DNA from: Favolaschia claudopus
Taxonomy: Eukaryota > Basidiomycota > Agaricomycetes > Agaricales > Mycenaceae
Reading direction: 5' to 3'
Length of the DNA: 64,000 nucleotides
Assembly (NCBI GenBank): GCA_037176885.1
Contig: JAWWNJ010000018.1
Location: forward strand, 1,860,001-1,924,000
Position 1 is the stretch's first letter, and each line of letters starts with the position of its first letter. The notes below the pieces were generated by a model, which was not told the origin of the DNA, searched no databases, and saw nothing but the letters and a program-made list of their open reading frames with translations. Positions 31,231-45,801 of this stretch are shown piece by piece. Made by a program: the position numbers and the translations under genes.

Positions 31231-32527
31231 CGGACACGATGCAGACGCGCTGGAAAACCATGGATAACTTGACGTGAAGTGTCAATCAGTGGCAGTGAAC
31301 GCTTCTTTACCTTCTCGCACCGCCGAAAGGCCGCAACGGGCCGTGTCCCATCGAAAATTCAAAAATTCAGTGGTTCAATGTATTTTGTGGGTCCAAGTTT
31401 ATGTTTTGATTGCTCAGAATAAATACTAGATCATCTCCATGTCACAGAGCAACTACCAGAGGAGGGGTGGCCGGAGGGCCGATCGCAGAGCTGATGATTG
31501 CGTGCCTCGGGGCACGCAAGCCATCAGCACGTGACCTGTCAGGGCCAAACGTAACGTGCCCCACGACTACAAAGCATACTTGTCATGACCAAAAGTGACC
31601 GGAATTAGAAAAATGTGTATTTGCAACGAGTTTGTATGGGTGACCGCTGGGTAAATTGGTCCTATAGGAAGTGTATTACCATACATCACTGCATATAAAC
31701 CAGGTAAAAGGGAATGTGGTCCTTTCGTGCTATCTCTCTATGTTCTTTTTTTATCTATGCTTGAAGATGAGAATTTGGTATGCTGAGTTGCCGCTCTCAT
31801 TCAACCACGAGAAAATTCCGGTAACCTTAGATATCTCATCTACAAACCTTTAGGATGCTTAAGACTGTTTTCAATTACTCACTGACCTGAAATTCTGGTA
31901 TCTGTGCTGCAGAATGGCCAAATATTGCCAAATTGGTACAATTTGGAAGATTAATCTATTGACTCAAAACCAAATATCATATGCCATCCCTATAGTATGA
32001 AAGTCGTAGAAAGCATGATATAGAGGAAGCCTATGTTGCTCAAAGCTGTCTGACTACCAGAAATTCACTCTAAAAAGCCAAATTCCGGTCACTTTTGGTC
32101 ATGACGAGTATCTTCCATCTGTTGGAGTTACTGTCAACAGGTCGACCACTATTGAAGACTTCTGTTGATTTGAGGGTGCGTTGATCTCCCAGTGTTGAGT
32201 TGAACACAGCTGGAATTGACCTCAAGTTGTTATGTGTATTTCTCGCTATCATTGACCAGTATTCAGTATTGAAGCGCAGCAAGAAGATGAACATCTTAAA
32301 GGCGCCGTTATTGGTTTGAGTATGCAACTGTGAGTGGTTCAGACAATTCTCCGAGCACATACAAGCCGTTTCCAAATCTGTTGACAAGAATTGGAAGAAC
32401 TTCAGCCCAATGAATGAAAGCTGTGGGTGTGGTGATTTTTTGAAGTTAGGCAAGTTGTTGAATCACATATTTTACTAGAAGAGCAGTCTCTTGGGAAGCA
32501 TTCACCATTTTTTATTTCAAAACAATT

Positions 32528-32529
32528 TA
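32528..32529. other. unoccupied Tc1 target site (TA)
   Basis: The sequence AACAATTTAAACCCTCC here corresponds to AACAATTTA-element-TAAACCCTCC at 10386-14309. It shows that TA was duplicated and fixes the transposon ends to the base. Confidence 0.9.
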
Positions 32530-32628
32530 AACCCTCCAAAAACTTCCCGACTCGACGGAACGAAGTCTGAGAGAAACAAACTTTTTAAAGTGATACAGGG
32601 CCCTACTAGGACAGCAATAAGCAATGTA

Positions 32629-32755
32629 CAGTGGCGGCGCCATCTGATGCCACCCCTAAAAATAGAACAGCCTATTTCTGGAACTTTTGATGCAAATGGA
32701 GTTGATTGGGGTCACATCAATTTTTTGGGGGTGGCATCAGATGGCGCCGCCACTG
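32629..32755. mobile_element. 127-bp MITE (unit 2)
   Basis: Copy of 14402-14528 with the same TA flanks. Confidence 0.8.
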
Positions 32756-33133
32756 TAGTGTGCATTTTGCATGCGTGCTTGATTTGATTTGAAGTTCTAA
32801 TATATGCTGTACCAGGCTACGGAAGAGCTATGCAGCAGTACGGTAAGGGTTGGCGGGGATTGCGTGCACCGTTGGTGCAACGGCCTCTTACCAGTATTTC
32901 GCAGCAAGGGTGTGCGGAAAACCAAAAAAAAATACCTATGGCCGTTTTTTTTCAAACCGACCTTTTGGCTGAACCACCCTACCACGTAAGCATTACGTAA
33001 CGTCCCAATCGGGTAATTTTTCACGTGGTTAACTGCCGGATCAAAATTCAATTGTCTTTCTTCTGTCTTTTGTAACTTATACCGACAATTTCACACTGTT
33101 GGAGCTCCCATAAGGTGTAGTAAGGTACATTGA

Positions 33134-33551
33134 TCATTCAACCTCCTCCACCGAGGTGTCAAGCACCTTTTCAACCAATCTCCTGACCGCAATAAGATCC
33201 CCAGTTTTCATGAGATTTTTGACCCGTTGCGCAAGGTGGCGACGGTCGGGGGTGAGAATCCGACCTTGCTTGGAGTCGATTGGCATCTGGCTGCCGAGCT
33301 CGCGGATTCGTCCGAAGATTGCTTCCATACGATCTGTTCCCGACAAAACCGGTGGGTCTTCTTCGGCAGACCGGGTGGCAGGACGCAATATTTTATCCTG
33401 GGCCAGAGCATCGGCCATCCTGGCCTCGGTATCTTCGGCTTCTTCCCATGGTATTAGCATTGGAAGCTGAAAAAAATCTCAGAGAGGGATAAGAACATGG
33501 AGAAGACACCTATACCTCATCCTCCATGCTCTGGGAGGCTGCGGTACACAT
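33134..33551 (-). CDS. uncharacterised 122-aa protein (unit 2)
   Basis: Same two-exon gene as 14907-15324: exons 33551-33516 and 33466-33134. No sequence difference seen. Confidence 0.5.
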
Positions 33552-34194
33552 GGTGGTGGAAAAAAGAAAAGGTATGCGCGTCGCATCAGCTCTGATGCCT
33601 CAAAGTTTGATAATTCCAAAAGGAAAACCTTAACCATAGGGTGCGGGATGGGTGATGACACCCTTCTAGGAGGGTTATCCGAGCCAGATAAGACAAGAAG
33701 AGTTGTTTTGTGCTGATTTTAGCCTCTTAGAACCATTTTCTACCCCTAGAGAAATAATCAATTATTTTTTTTTTCGACCCTCCGAGGTCGAACCACCCTC
33801 CCTGCCCTAGGTCTCGGCTTGACGGGCCGGCACACCCTTGTTTCGCAGCGCTGCCCAAGTGCTGCCATTGAATGGCTGCCGGAGCGGTGGGACCGCGCGG
33901 ACCGGCATTTCAAACTCCGCCGGTATCTGGATACCAGTATTTCCCACCGCCATCAAATTTGCGGAGGGAAAAAACGGCAATTTCGGTTATTTTTAAGTAG
34001 TAGCCGAGCATCGGAACGGGACCAACATGAGCATGTACGTGACCGTGACCCTTGGCGTCATAGAGCCGACCTTGACTTGTTCCGTGCCGACTGCTTCATT
34101 TTCGTTTCTGAACCTGCTGCCGACGGGCACCACCGGCCATCTATCGGCTATTCTATATATAGTCGTTTTCGTTTTCGTTTCTAGTAATATACTA

Positions 34195-35090
34195 GTATAC
34201 TCGGTATTGACAAAAGTAACCGTGAATCGACTCGTATGGTCCGAATATTGCAGTATGTAATAGGTTAAAATGCATTGGAATGTTCTCCTGCATGTTTTGA
34301 ACGGCATCGGACAAAGGCCTGAACCAATCCATCAAGCACAACTGATTTCTCGGCGGATTCTAATTTGCAGCCGTTTTGCACTGTTTGTTGCAATAAATGA
34401 CTGCATTTCCAATTTTCTTGAAGTTCAAGAACATGCCCTTGGACGGTAGGTCATACTTGAGGATCCATTTCAGTCCCTCACTGCTCGAAATCTCTGATTG
34501 CATCAATTTCTTGTCAACATTGGACTGGTTCAATTTCAACCGTCCCTACTGCACGGACCCAAATATTGCGTGGCCGTTCAAAGATGCTAAGAGCAAAGAA
34601 TTTAGCTACAGTCTTGGTTAATTTCTAATCCATCACAGTGCTGAGCCCTATTATCTACACATTCAATATACTTTTATCCCAGAGTAGGCCTCCATGGCTT
34701 CCGTAATTCCCCATGTTTGGTGAAGTAAGGGGCCGAAGAGTTTTCAGATTGTAGGCTTGTTTACCACCCTTACTAGCCAAAGCAAGTGTGCAAAAACATT
34801 TGAATAGATCACATGTGCAAGCTAGAGGTAGTCGAAAGTGGCCTGGAAGGGCAGTTGCTAAGATTTCCGTTGAACAATGAGCAGAAGTTGAAAGACACAG
34901 GTGAATTTCAAGCTATTGCCAAAATTGCGCTGGCTCTGAAGAGCGTCAGGAACAGAGGTTGCCCACAACAACTTGTGTAGGTTTAAGGAATATCCTGACG
35001 TATTTTTCAAACTCGAAGTCTTGGAGAAATATCACGTGGTCGCGAAGCAATCGTCGCATTAACGGTTACTTTTGTCAATACCGAGTATAC
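34195..35090. repeat. 29-bp inverted-repeat pair (unit 2)
   Basis: Copies at 34195-34223 and 35062-35090 of the pair at 15968/16863. The C/T difference at 34973 lies between them. Confidence 0.55.
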
Positions 35091-35746
35091 TCGCCTGAAT
35101 GTCACGCTGCCGTGATTGCTGATCTGAAGCATGCATTGGATATGTTGGGTCACAAGGAGGCTCATAGGATCGAAGAGACTGGGGCTCAATCGCAGATTGT
35201 GGCCACTTGGTCACATTTTCCACCCCCCCGCCCAATTGGCTTCCGTCCTGCGCCTCGAATGTCCGAAGACGAGATAGCTCGTGCCAAATGTAGACTGGCT
35301 GAGCTCAACAAACCCAGCGTGTTCAGTCCGCAGCCATCCAATGCCCGGGCCACCAGGTTTCGTCCCCAGACTCCCCACCAGGACCCGCAAATGCCTCAAA
35401 TGGCTGTGCGGCCACATTTTCACCAACACCGATACACACCACCGCCAAAGTGCCCCTACATTGCCGACGGATGGACGCTCCAGCTGGCGAACACATTTTC
35501 CGCCATTGGAAGCCGGCTGACAGCCGTAATTCTCCAGCTGCCGTTTAGGCTCGCCGAGAATTAGCGTCGCTGCGATTGAAACTTGGAAACCGAGTAACCT
35601 TTTAAATTGTCGCCACCAGTACTGAGCCATTGTATAAACACATTTTCAAAAGGTGTGATTGCAGACATAATTTGAGCTTTATTACCCTGCTACAAACATT
35701 TTATGGCACCCTAAACGCTTCAAAATCGAGCCAGAACGAAGCAAAT

Positions 35747-35976
35747 TACATCCCCGTCATGACGAATAGCTTCGGCATGATGCCATCACATTTTGGAAGC
35801 CCTGGCCTAGCTGTACCGGCGGCCTGGAAGCCTCGCCGAACCGCTTTGAAACAAAACTTGAACTACGTGAATTGGTTGGAAATTGAGTGAGATCTGAGGG
35901 CAGGAAGATAGGACCTCTGAAATGCTTTCTTTTCATAAAATACCAAGAGGTGCCATCAACTTTGCAAACAGCTGTA
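35747..35976. mobile_element. MITE right-end fragment (unit 2)
   Basis: Copy of 17520-17749, ending in CAGCTG before TA (35977-35978). Confidence 0.45.
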
Positions 35977-36285
35977 AGTCGTCCCGCCCTTCCGGATTGT
36001 GACGACTGGCCTGCGAGTTTAGATTGCTCGTTGTGGTTTCATCGTCATATGTACATGTATCGGAATCTGACATTGGACACTAACGCGACATGCAATCCGG
36101 GTGCGCCTGAAGGTGACATGTACGAAGCATGGACCAGTATGTAGCGGTTCATTGGTTGTATATGGTTTCAGGCGGAATCACCAGTAGAGGCTGCCCGACA
36201 ACGTGGTAAAGATGTCCGCGTTCGTGCAACAAATGGTCAATGTTATTTAGAGTAGCAACCTGAAAAGATGTGAGCCTAATTTACG

Positions 36286-37252
36286 ATGGATGGTAGAATC
36301 TTCGCACCCGTTCCTCCAGTGGTGCGTGGCTCAGAAGCACATTTTCCCTCAAGTGGGCCAAAGTCTCAGAATCCGGGTGTTGGCCGTTCTGAGGGCCATG
36401 CTGGGTCGAATTTGAACCCAGCGCAACGGCACAGTCTCATTGGTTCTGCGACTACTCTCCTTGGAGAAACAAGGACAGGACTACCCTCTCCCGAGTCAGA
36501 GGAGTCGCCATATGCCGACCCACTATCATCCGCAGATGCGGGAGCTGATATTTGAACTGGACTACTTCCGGGCAACTGATACGTTTTCCAGGAAGAGTCA
36601 ACTCAGAAGAAGCAAAAAAGCCAATGTAAAACCTTGGACTTCGCTGTTCGACGTGCGCCTCGTCCAGAAGGCGTGGTAACTTTGAGGTTCACTCGCTGGT
36701 CTGTTAATTTTTGCAAGGTGTCTGCCCACGAATCCACATGTTCTTCTGTTAAATCCTCCAAGCTTCCTCGTTCCGTTGCCCAAACCTTGGCAAAAGGAAA
36801 GGACAGTGCCTCCCCATCACTTTGACGCGAGGGTTGCGCTTCTTGCTCGGTGTTCCAGATCAGCTTGTCGATGTCTGCGTCACTGTCTATAAAGATGTAA
36901 GTTGGTGTCCGAGCTACCAACAGAGCGACGTCACGCGCGCCGACATTTGGCTCAAACAAAACTTGTGCCCCATAAGTCAATATGGATGCAATGTCGTCAA
37001 TTGTCTCTTCCTCGTGGTCCATCGTCTGGACGATGAGATGATCCAAGACAAGTTTCTTTTTGCCAAGTTGGATGATCCGCTCTGAATGAAATTTTTAGTG
37101 TTAGGATGTATTGGGTTGGACATAAAACACCTTCAACCGAGTCTTTCTAGCCGCCGCGGGAGGGCCTCACAAGAATCACACCTGGTGTGGATTGAAATCC
37201 GGATCGTATATGATGACTGTATCAGCCGAGGAAAGATTGATACCAACACCCT
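36286..37252 (-). pseudogene. CHD/SNF2 remodeler relic (unit 2)
   Basis: Copy of 18059-19025 with the same missing motif VI exon and out-of-phase blocks, so the gene was already dead before the duplication. Confidence 0.65.
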
Positions 37253-37677
37253 GCCACCAATGCTTAGAAGACAGACAAGGGTGTAAAGTTGGGTGACTTC
37301 CAGTCGCACAAGCACACTGAACCAGAACAAAGTAAGTTAGATTCTAGAGTGTGTCGTAGTGCGAAGTAAAACTAGAAGTAAAGTACTACAAATAAAGCTT
37401 TTATAGGTACGATTGCCTGTATGTAATCGTCCTTGGCACCTCGGATCGGAAGCGGAGTTGAATCAAACCCGACGCGTCTCCAACGCGTACCTAACACTCT
37501 CCCCCATAAGACTGCAAGGTAAGTAGTCTTCATCAACCAAATTCATCCAAGATGTTCAGAGCACGTATGAATACGGCAGTAGCAGTAGCGAGCGATGATG
37601 GTACATCGACGGAATGACTTCATCGTCGAGTTCGCAAGAAAAAATGATGCAGAGCCAAGAGCAAGCTCGGGCGACCG

Positions 37678-39959
37678 TCAAGGATATGAATATAGAGCGG
37701 TCGTGTAATGGTGAACGGCACTGTCGAGGGACATGTTGTCGATGGGCATATTTAGCGCATCGGCGGCGGCAGTGAGGGCATCAGATGACGCCGTGACTGG
37801 TAACGGGTTCGTCGCGGGAGCAGAATGGTATGGAGCGAACAAATTGGCTGTATTAGAGAGGTTGCGCAAAAGCCATATGCGGGTTGAGAAACTGGACCGG
37901 TAGTGGCGAAATATGGCGAGTAGTTATGCCAGCCGGCAGGGAGAGGATATTGCTGCTGCGAATGGGGCGACGAATGATATGGCGGTGGTACCGGGTGATG
38001 ATACGAATGGGTGACAGATGGTGAGGCGAAAGGTGTCGATGCGGGATTATGCTGATAGACGCGGTGATCCGGAGTGTACGATCCTCCATACATGCCTCTT
38101 CCTCGACTCGGATAATTCCCCCGTCCACGTCCTACTGCCCCTCCCCGTGGCTTTCCACGTCCTCTGTCCCGACTAGTCGACGCCGTGGGCTGTGAATCCG
38201 GCGACGAAATTGAACTGTGATTAACCATTCCTACTTCCCCGGCGGCCAAGCGAACCGCGTTGAGGAGCGTACCCCGATTTTGAGCATTCAATGCGCTGTC
38301 ATTCCATGGGAGTCCGGGTGGATGAACTAGCATATCAGCATACGTAGCAGTAATTCCGGCAGGCTCTCCGACGCGCGTTAATGCATCGTTGGCTGCTGTC
38401 CGAACTGCTTTGAGAAACTCGATCTCCCAACCCTCTCGGGATATCCACGTAAGAACGGATACATATCATCGACCGTCGATATTGACAGTCCCATCGCTGA
38501 CAATTTCGAAACAACCTTGCCGTCAGCAAGATCTTCCGGATTTGTTTCACCTATCGGCCAGTGCTCCAAGTTTTGGACTGGAGCAACTTGACATTGATAG
38601 GTTCTCAACTCTTGCGCATATCCTCCTGGTATCGCGAGAATATAAAACAACGCCTTAGTCACAGCGATGCGCGCGTCTCGCTCCTCCTGAGTCCACGGGT
38701 CTTTCCGTTTCGACAGTGGAGCGAGATTGATGGCCTGGAACAATAGCGCGCCTCGGAACTGGCGGCTGTCAATTGTGCCATAAATGTCCGAAAACCAAAA
38801 TCCTTGTGGTCTTCGACCACTAAATTGGCAATAAGCTATATTGGTGATAAGAGGATCCCCGAGTTTTGGGCGATTCACCGAAGACCACCAGCTAAGATTC
38901 TTTTCCATAACATCTTTCTGTCCGCACGACCGTTTTAATTCGGTCCAAAACCACAACGGCATCTCGTAATTTATGAGAACGTGCCGATGAAGAGTAGTGA
39001 AAGGCCATGAGTGCGGGTGGAAAAGATTCATATGCATGTGAATATGCATGAACAACATCCCACGATGGAATATCCTGTGGAATGCCCACTCGGCTGGTAT
39101 TCCCGGTGCCTTGAGCAATCGGTAGTACCACTGGGATTTTTTCATAGTATTGGAAAATAGGCACCAGATGTTCTTCTGGAGCTTTTTTCCAATCAAATGG
39201 AGCGCGCTGTTCGATGGCCACATCCGCCATCTTCACATCATCATCTCCAACAGTAACGGCCTGCGGAATGTCAGGGCCCGTTTGTTGTGTCGTACGTGCA
39301 GCCGATGCAACCTGAATTTTAGGCTTGCCTTTCAGCGTGCACACGGGTGGAGTAGGCCGTTTTCGGGCTCTACTGTCATCCATTTTATCTATCTGAGACT
39401 CAAGACCATGTATTTCAATCTTGAGTCTCGCTATTTCCTCGTTGGCGGCGTCGCATTCATCGCGGGCATCATCACGCTCACCCGCGAGGTGATTATTCTC
39501 TTCTTCTGCAGCGGCTAACCTTGCCGTTACAGTCAGAAGGCTCGACTGCGTTCGTTCAAGTTTCTCCTCGGACGCAGTGAGCATAATCTTTGTCGCACTC
39601 ATCTGTCCCTCCAGACGAGCGGAATCTCCTAGTCTCATGCACTGGTACGTAGCAAGATCTCTCAGCTTCATCGCAGCCTTGAGACCTTTATCACCAACCG
39701 CCACGCTTCCGCCGATATGCCTGATATATCCCAGGCATTCGCGACAGGCTTCCTTGTTGTGTTCTCCGCCCGATTCCGTGAGGGCGGAAGAACAAACAAC
39801 TACCCCGAACGTCTCATGGATACGCCACTTACCAGCGTGCATCTTTTTCTCCATTTCATCCCGTTCTTTCTCTTTCTCTCCCCCACGCGGAGGTTTCGGC
39901 AGAGCAGACTCCGCGGTGTTGTTTGGCGGTAGCGGCTCTGTACTTGGATCGACGTCCAT
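37678..39959 (-). pseudogene. coiled-coil/RG-rich gene with frameshifts (unit 2)
   Basis: Copy of 19451-21732 with the same changes of frame. The shared defects exclude two independent sequencing errors, but not an error in a collapsed or copied assembly. Confidence 0.55.
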
Positions 39960-40081
39960 TGAAGTGGAGAACAGAGTAATGGACCACTCGCAGATCAAAG
40001 TGGGAGTGAAAAGAGAGCGAGCGCTCAAACGCAGCTTTGCTTAGTTTTTATGGGACACGGCCCAATAAGGGAATTGGCAGC

Positions 40082-40107
40082 GCCAGCGTGTCCCGGGACA
40101 CGCTGGC
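40082..40107. repeat. 26-bp perfect palindrome (unit 2)
   Basis: Copy of 21855-21880. Confidence 0.6.
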
Positions 40108-40161
40108 TGTGTGTGGGCTCGGGGTGGGGCGGCCCCGGGGCACCGAATCACTGTAGCCCGC

Positions 40162-40962
40162 AAACCCCATAAATTTCACGCAGTTGATTCACCCAATCTT
40201 CACCTGAAGTTCACCAGAAAAGCCCATGAATTTCACGCAGAACTTGTGAATTTCACGGGGTTCGATTCACCTAGTTGGACTAAGTGAATGGAACGTTTCA
40301 TGGGGTTCATTCACGTAGTTTTCCATTGAATTTCACGGAACGATAGTTTCAATTCTCCTTCATTTACCTGAGAATTCATTCATAAACTACGTGAAAATTC
40401 GATTGAAAGTCCGTGAAAAATCAATTGGGCCAATCTTGCTTTGACCAGACATCGCTGGAATCCTACTACATACTACATTGCTTTACTATCTGTACTTTAC
40501 TACTGACTACTAGAATATATGACTTTACTTAGTTGCAATACAAATCACCGAACACTATATTATATAGATTGAAATTCTTGATATAGGGTGAGCGCAAGTT
40601 AACCAGTACTGATGACCGAACCATGTACCTTGCTCGGAGCACCTCTGACCCCATGAATTTCACCCAGTTTGAGAGTGAATTTCAGAGAGTTCCACCTCGG
40701 CTAAAATTGCAATTTTTCAACGATTCCAGGCGACTTGATTCAACCAATTTTCAAGTGGATTTCACGTAGTTGAAATCCAGGTATCCCAAGCCAAATTCAT
40801 GCACTTTCGTTCACCCAATAACAAGGTGATATTCACGTAGCTCAGCATGGCATACAGGAAGTACGTGAATCAGGTACCTGAATTTCCAACCACGTGAATC
40901 TGAATTCACTTGAAAATCCGTTGAATTGCAACGGCTAAGTAAAATTCACGGGGTTTTACAAC
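40162..40962. repeat. degenerate TTCACG-rich tract (unit 2)
   Basis: Copy of 21935-22735. Confidence 0.6.
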
Positions 40963-42106
40963 CACAGTGGAATGCTTTGGAATGGTTTTGAAAGGCCATT
41001 GGAGTTATCAGAATTGACGTACATTTCGCGTAATTTATGATCCCATTGACGCGCCATCACAAGCGGTCGGGAATAGCAAAGAAGTCCGGCGGAACTATCA
41101 TAAGTAAGTGGCACACGTGGGAGAACATTTACTGTGAGAACATTTACGCCCTGGGCGGCGGCCTGCTCTGCGTGTCCCATGACGGGCCGGGATCCAGTTT
41201 TGCCAGAGGCGCCCAGCCAATGTGCGCGTGTCCTTGGCGTGTCCCATGGAAATCCAAGGCCAGGGACACGCCGAGATGTCCGAAAGACAAGACGTGAGAG
41301 GCCCATGCTGATTGTCGCCGCTTGAGTGACGAGAGGTGACGAGAGAAGCGCTCAACGGTCTTGTTTGTGAAGATAAATTCGAAGAGCGGCGCATCAATGT
41401 GCGGGAAACACCTCCGCCGAGTCCTAGTTGTTTAACGGGCGTTGTTTGGTGCAGTATAGATTGAGAACGAAAGAAATCATTCGTGTTCGGACCGCGGAGC
41501 TTCGGAAACCGTTGACGAGGCCATTGACATAACATCACGGCTATGTCCGGTGCGTGTCCCAGCTCATTCTAACTATCAACTAACTGTTGCTTTTCAAAGC
41601 GAAAACCAAAATTATAGAGCCGAAACAGCGAGAATGGCTTCTGAGTCTGCCGCAGGGGTTTGCCCTTCTGCAGGCCGGAAAGAGCATGAATTTTTTTTTG
41701 CGCGACTGGGGATTTGGCCGCGGGAACGATGAATAAATGTGCTTAAGTAAGGTGCGGGGATCCCACGCTCTCTATCTTAGCCGGGCCCGAATTTGCAGTT
41801 TTCGAATCTTTTTCCCTGTTTTGCTTTTTATCTTTACAATGAGGCTGGTGGAATACTCTACTGACATCTAGCACCTCAAATCCACCAACAACCTGCTCAG
41901 ATGGCCAAGAGCGGTCAAAAATCCCCCCGTCCAAGACTTATTGCCATAACGAGTAGTGAGTAAGCAGCATCATGGTGCGAACTTCTTTTGGCATGATCAC
42001 TCACGGCACCAAGATAGGGGTACCTCCGATCAAGTAACTACGAAACCTTACGAAACACAGTCAACTACAAGGTCAACTATTATAGTCATTTTTTACCTTC
42101 ACCACC

Positions 42107-45100
42107 ATGCCCTCCAAAAGACCAAGATCACCGGAAGCGGCCTCCTCAAAAAAACAGCGCAAGAATGCCGATAGCCTGAGCATTAACATCACGCCCAGGC
42201 TGATACCAATGGCGAAGTTTCTAAGTTAAATGCCCCCTACAATGTTGTCGGAGATGCCCCGCCGTGCCATCGAGTTCGGCCACCACCTCAAACTGCCCGC
42301 CACTATTTCAATCCCAAGGAAGTCATTCTGGACCAACCTCTGGATGAAAAGGGCTATTATAGACAGTGCCGTGTTGACGGAGTGTCATACACAGTGAGAA
42401 TCATTCGCGCTCTTTTTTCTCGGGACGGGATATTTATCTAGACCACTTTGTAGGCCGGAGATGTGGTTTCAGTAGCCGCTGGCGAAGATGGTAGTATCCC
42501 TAAGCGCAGAAGAGGGAAAAATGCCCCCAAAAAGTTAGCTAAAGACAAAGACTGGCAAGTCGGTTGGAGTAGTAGCTCACCAGCTGTCTAATGGAGGGCT
42601 AGGTTCTGTCAAATCGCATATTTCACTCACAACAGTGAACTGGCATCGAACTCTCCAGGACGGCCCAAAACGGCACATGTCCAATGGTTTGAAAAAGGCA
42701 CATACGTCCTTGAACTCGGGCATATCACATGCTAATTTTGGACTAGCTCCGTCAACTGCGCTAGCGGAGGCCGCCAGGGAGGACGAGCTCTGCTTTCTTT
42801 CTTCTTGTGATGAAATTCCAGTGGAGTCCATCATAGGAAAGCACGCAGTCCAGTTTCTAAGCCCAGATCAAGAGCCTGGCTCTGAGTGTGATGGACGCTT
42901 TTTTTGCAGGTGCGAAGCAAGCAGCCAGGAAAGAACATGTTTCCTCAATATTTCAGATTAACATATGAAGGCGCTTTCACATTCACGGATCAATTCAGCA
43001 TTCAAAGACGCCGTGAACTGTTGAATGAAGCTCCGTCTCACAAGCCGTGCCCTTGCTGCGCACTCAAATCAAAACTTGAGGCTATGAATACTCCCAATTT
43101 TGATGTGCCGGATAGTGCGCTCTATCAAGGATGTCGTTATCACCTATGGGACTTCGTATACATGGAGAGAAGTCTGGGTAACTGCGTTGATCCCGAAGGT
43201 TGCTTTGAATTGAATCAAATTATTGGCATCACTCCCCAACGACAACAGCTTCGCATTCGTCGATTTCATCGCCACCCCAATGACCCGGTTCGACTTCTAC
43301 TTGGATTGCCCTAGTCGTTACATAATTCCAATGCTTTTTTCACAGAGGCGGCTTTGTCCCAGCTCTCAGCTCGAGTCTAGGAGAGTGGAGGATGTGCGTG
43401 GGCTTTTCTATATCATCGAGACTGAGTCGATGGAAGACCGTGTAAATTGGACAAACTCTCACCCTGACCATTTTTACATGGATATCTTGCGTCAAACCCG
43501 TACAGGGGGGCATAGGATCTTTCAACCATCTTTTGCTGCACATTGCGCAGAAATCGAGCTAATCAACAAACGTCAAGCTCTATCTATGCTGGACCTGTGC
43601 TGCGGTACTACTTTTTTTTATTCTCTCTGACACCTAAACTCAATCGCAAGCCAGGGGCTGGCGGACTCTCCCAAGGTTTCAGTAACACAAAGTTGTTCGA
43701 CATTGCCTGTGCGGTCGACACCGATGAATCCGCAGTTGCATCATTCAAGTGCGCAACTCCTTTCCATTTGCTAGGAACTGGATACGGTATACGCAAGATT
43801 CCTTTTCTAACCACACATCTTAGCGCCAACCATCGCAACGCTGTCTGCGCTGACATCAACGAGTTTTTAAAGTTCTCCGCGAACCGAAAGTCTGGAAAAT
43901 CACCCCAGTTCATGGAGAACGCAAATGGGGAAAGAATACCAAGTGCTTCGATACCTCGGCTTACAAACCTAGGAATCCTGTGCGCAGGCAAGTACTTTCG
44001 AGATGTCCCGGAGAAGAACTAAGTCAAACCCAGGAACTCCATGCGGAAGCTTCAGTCGCTGTAATACATTCAAAGTTTGTCCTCAGTCCTTGGCTCCCAA
44101 ACTCAATTTATTAACGACCATAGCACGACGACGACGTCAGGTACGAGTTTTAAAAAGAGCCTGAGACCGCTTTCATCAGTTCCGATATAGGAACTTTCTA
44201 CCCTTAACAATGTTGAGTTTCGCAGATACATTCCTGCCCGCTTATGTTTTCTCGGAAAACGTAGTGGGTACGATTGACCACTCTGTTGAGGACTATCTCA
44301 CAGGATTGCCAATCAAAAATGCTATGCTGAAAGCAATATGCCGTGGGCTCATGGATATAGGGTACCAAGTGAGAATTGGCATTGTCAATGCTGCCCAACT
44401 CGGTAGCCCGCAGAATAGATATCGGGTGGTAGTGTTGGCCGCAAGGCGTGGTCTCATCCTTCCAGACCTGCCACTCCCAACACATGCGGCCCAGAGACCA
44501 CCCAATTACACGGTGTCAATGACAGAAGAAAGCCTCCCATGTGCTGTGCGGCCGAGTACTTCTCTATCCCCGCATCCTGGTGTCACCATTCAAGATGCCA
44601 TTGGAGATATGGTGGGTTGTACCAGTTGTAAAACGCTATAGAAATACTAACGTCGACAAAGCCTCCATTTCATTGGTAAGGGCCAGGAACGCATTTAATT
44701 ATTGCTTACAGCTGAGAAATAGGAAGGTGCCTGGAGCACGCAAGCAGAAAGAGGGAGCTCCCCAATTCGATGCTACGCAATGCCGGGTCGGATACGAGCA
44801 ACCTATTGAGTATCCAGTGGCCCCCTTTACTTCCTATCAGGCAGGGATGCGAAGCAATGGCTGCAAAACCCTCTCCTACCATTACACAGGTGGTGCCAGT
44901 CTAGGTGTGGTGCGTATAACAGCGCAGATACCGTGTATCCCTCTTGCGGACTACAAAGGTAACAGAACAACCTGCGCTAAAGCACTACTAACAAGGCGCA
45001 GATGTTCCCGCCAAGCATTGGGCAAAGATCTCACAGAAATATAAAGCCCCTGCAGACCGCAAGAAATTGTGGTTCGCTCGCACCGATCCGAATGGAAAAT

Positions 45101-45501
45101 TTCATACTGTGATGACCTCAATGAAGCCTGATTCTCTAGGAAGACGCGTGCTGCACCCGACGGTAAGAGCGGTTCATAAATAGCGAATGAAGCTAACAGA
45201 TGGTCAAGCAATCACGACCTTTTACATTGGCCGAAGTTAAACGCGCACAAGGCTTCGAGGATGGTTACATACTGAGATACAAACGAAGGGTAAACCGACG
45301 ATGCTCGGACAAGGGGCAGGTACATCAGGTACCTTCAATTATTTTTGGAATCCTAGCTCTCTGCTGAAGTCAGCTAAGCTTTATCGACAAGTAGGGAATG
45401 CAGTTCCAGTGCAGCTAGCGGAAGGTGTAGCACAATCCGTTATAAGGGCTATGATCGAATCATCGAAGAGGGCTAAAACTCGTCACTCGGGCTACTTATG
45501 A
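42107..45501 (+). pseudogene. DNMT1-like cytosine-5 DNA methyltransferase, damaged (unit 2)
   Basis: Copy of 23880-27274 with the same frame breaks and the same PCG at motif IV (44039-44044). Two neighbouring C/T differences (43406 and 43408) fall just before motif I and change Leu-Tyr to Phe-Tyr in the reading GLFYIIETE. The motif I intron is at 43605-43654. Confidence 0.72.
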
Positions 45502-45801
45502 TGGGGAAGCTTGCTTCCTCATTGCTAGCGTGTAGCTTAGCTATAGTATATATCTACTACAATTGACTCTGGACAAACATCAATCAAGTGGGTTCCAGGA
45601 ACACCGGAATGCTGCGAGCTCGTGCTGAGGGAGGGAGGAAAATGGATGATATATTTATGATTGCGGTGAGGGGTGATGTGACCCTCGCAGCGAGCGCTCT
45701 CGGGCCGGAACCCAGGAAGACAAGGCAGCCCGAGGGAGGAGGGGTTGCCGGGACAGCGAGGAAGATGTGCTGAGGCCAAGAGAGCAAGAAAACGGGTGCG
45801 G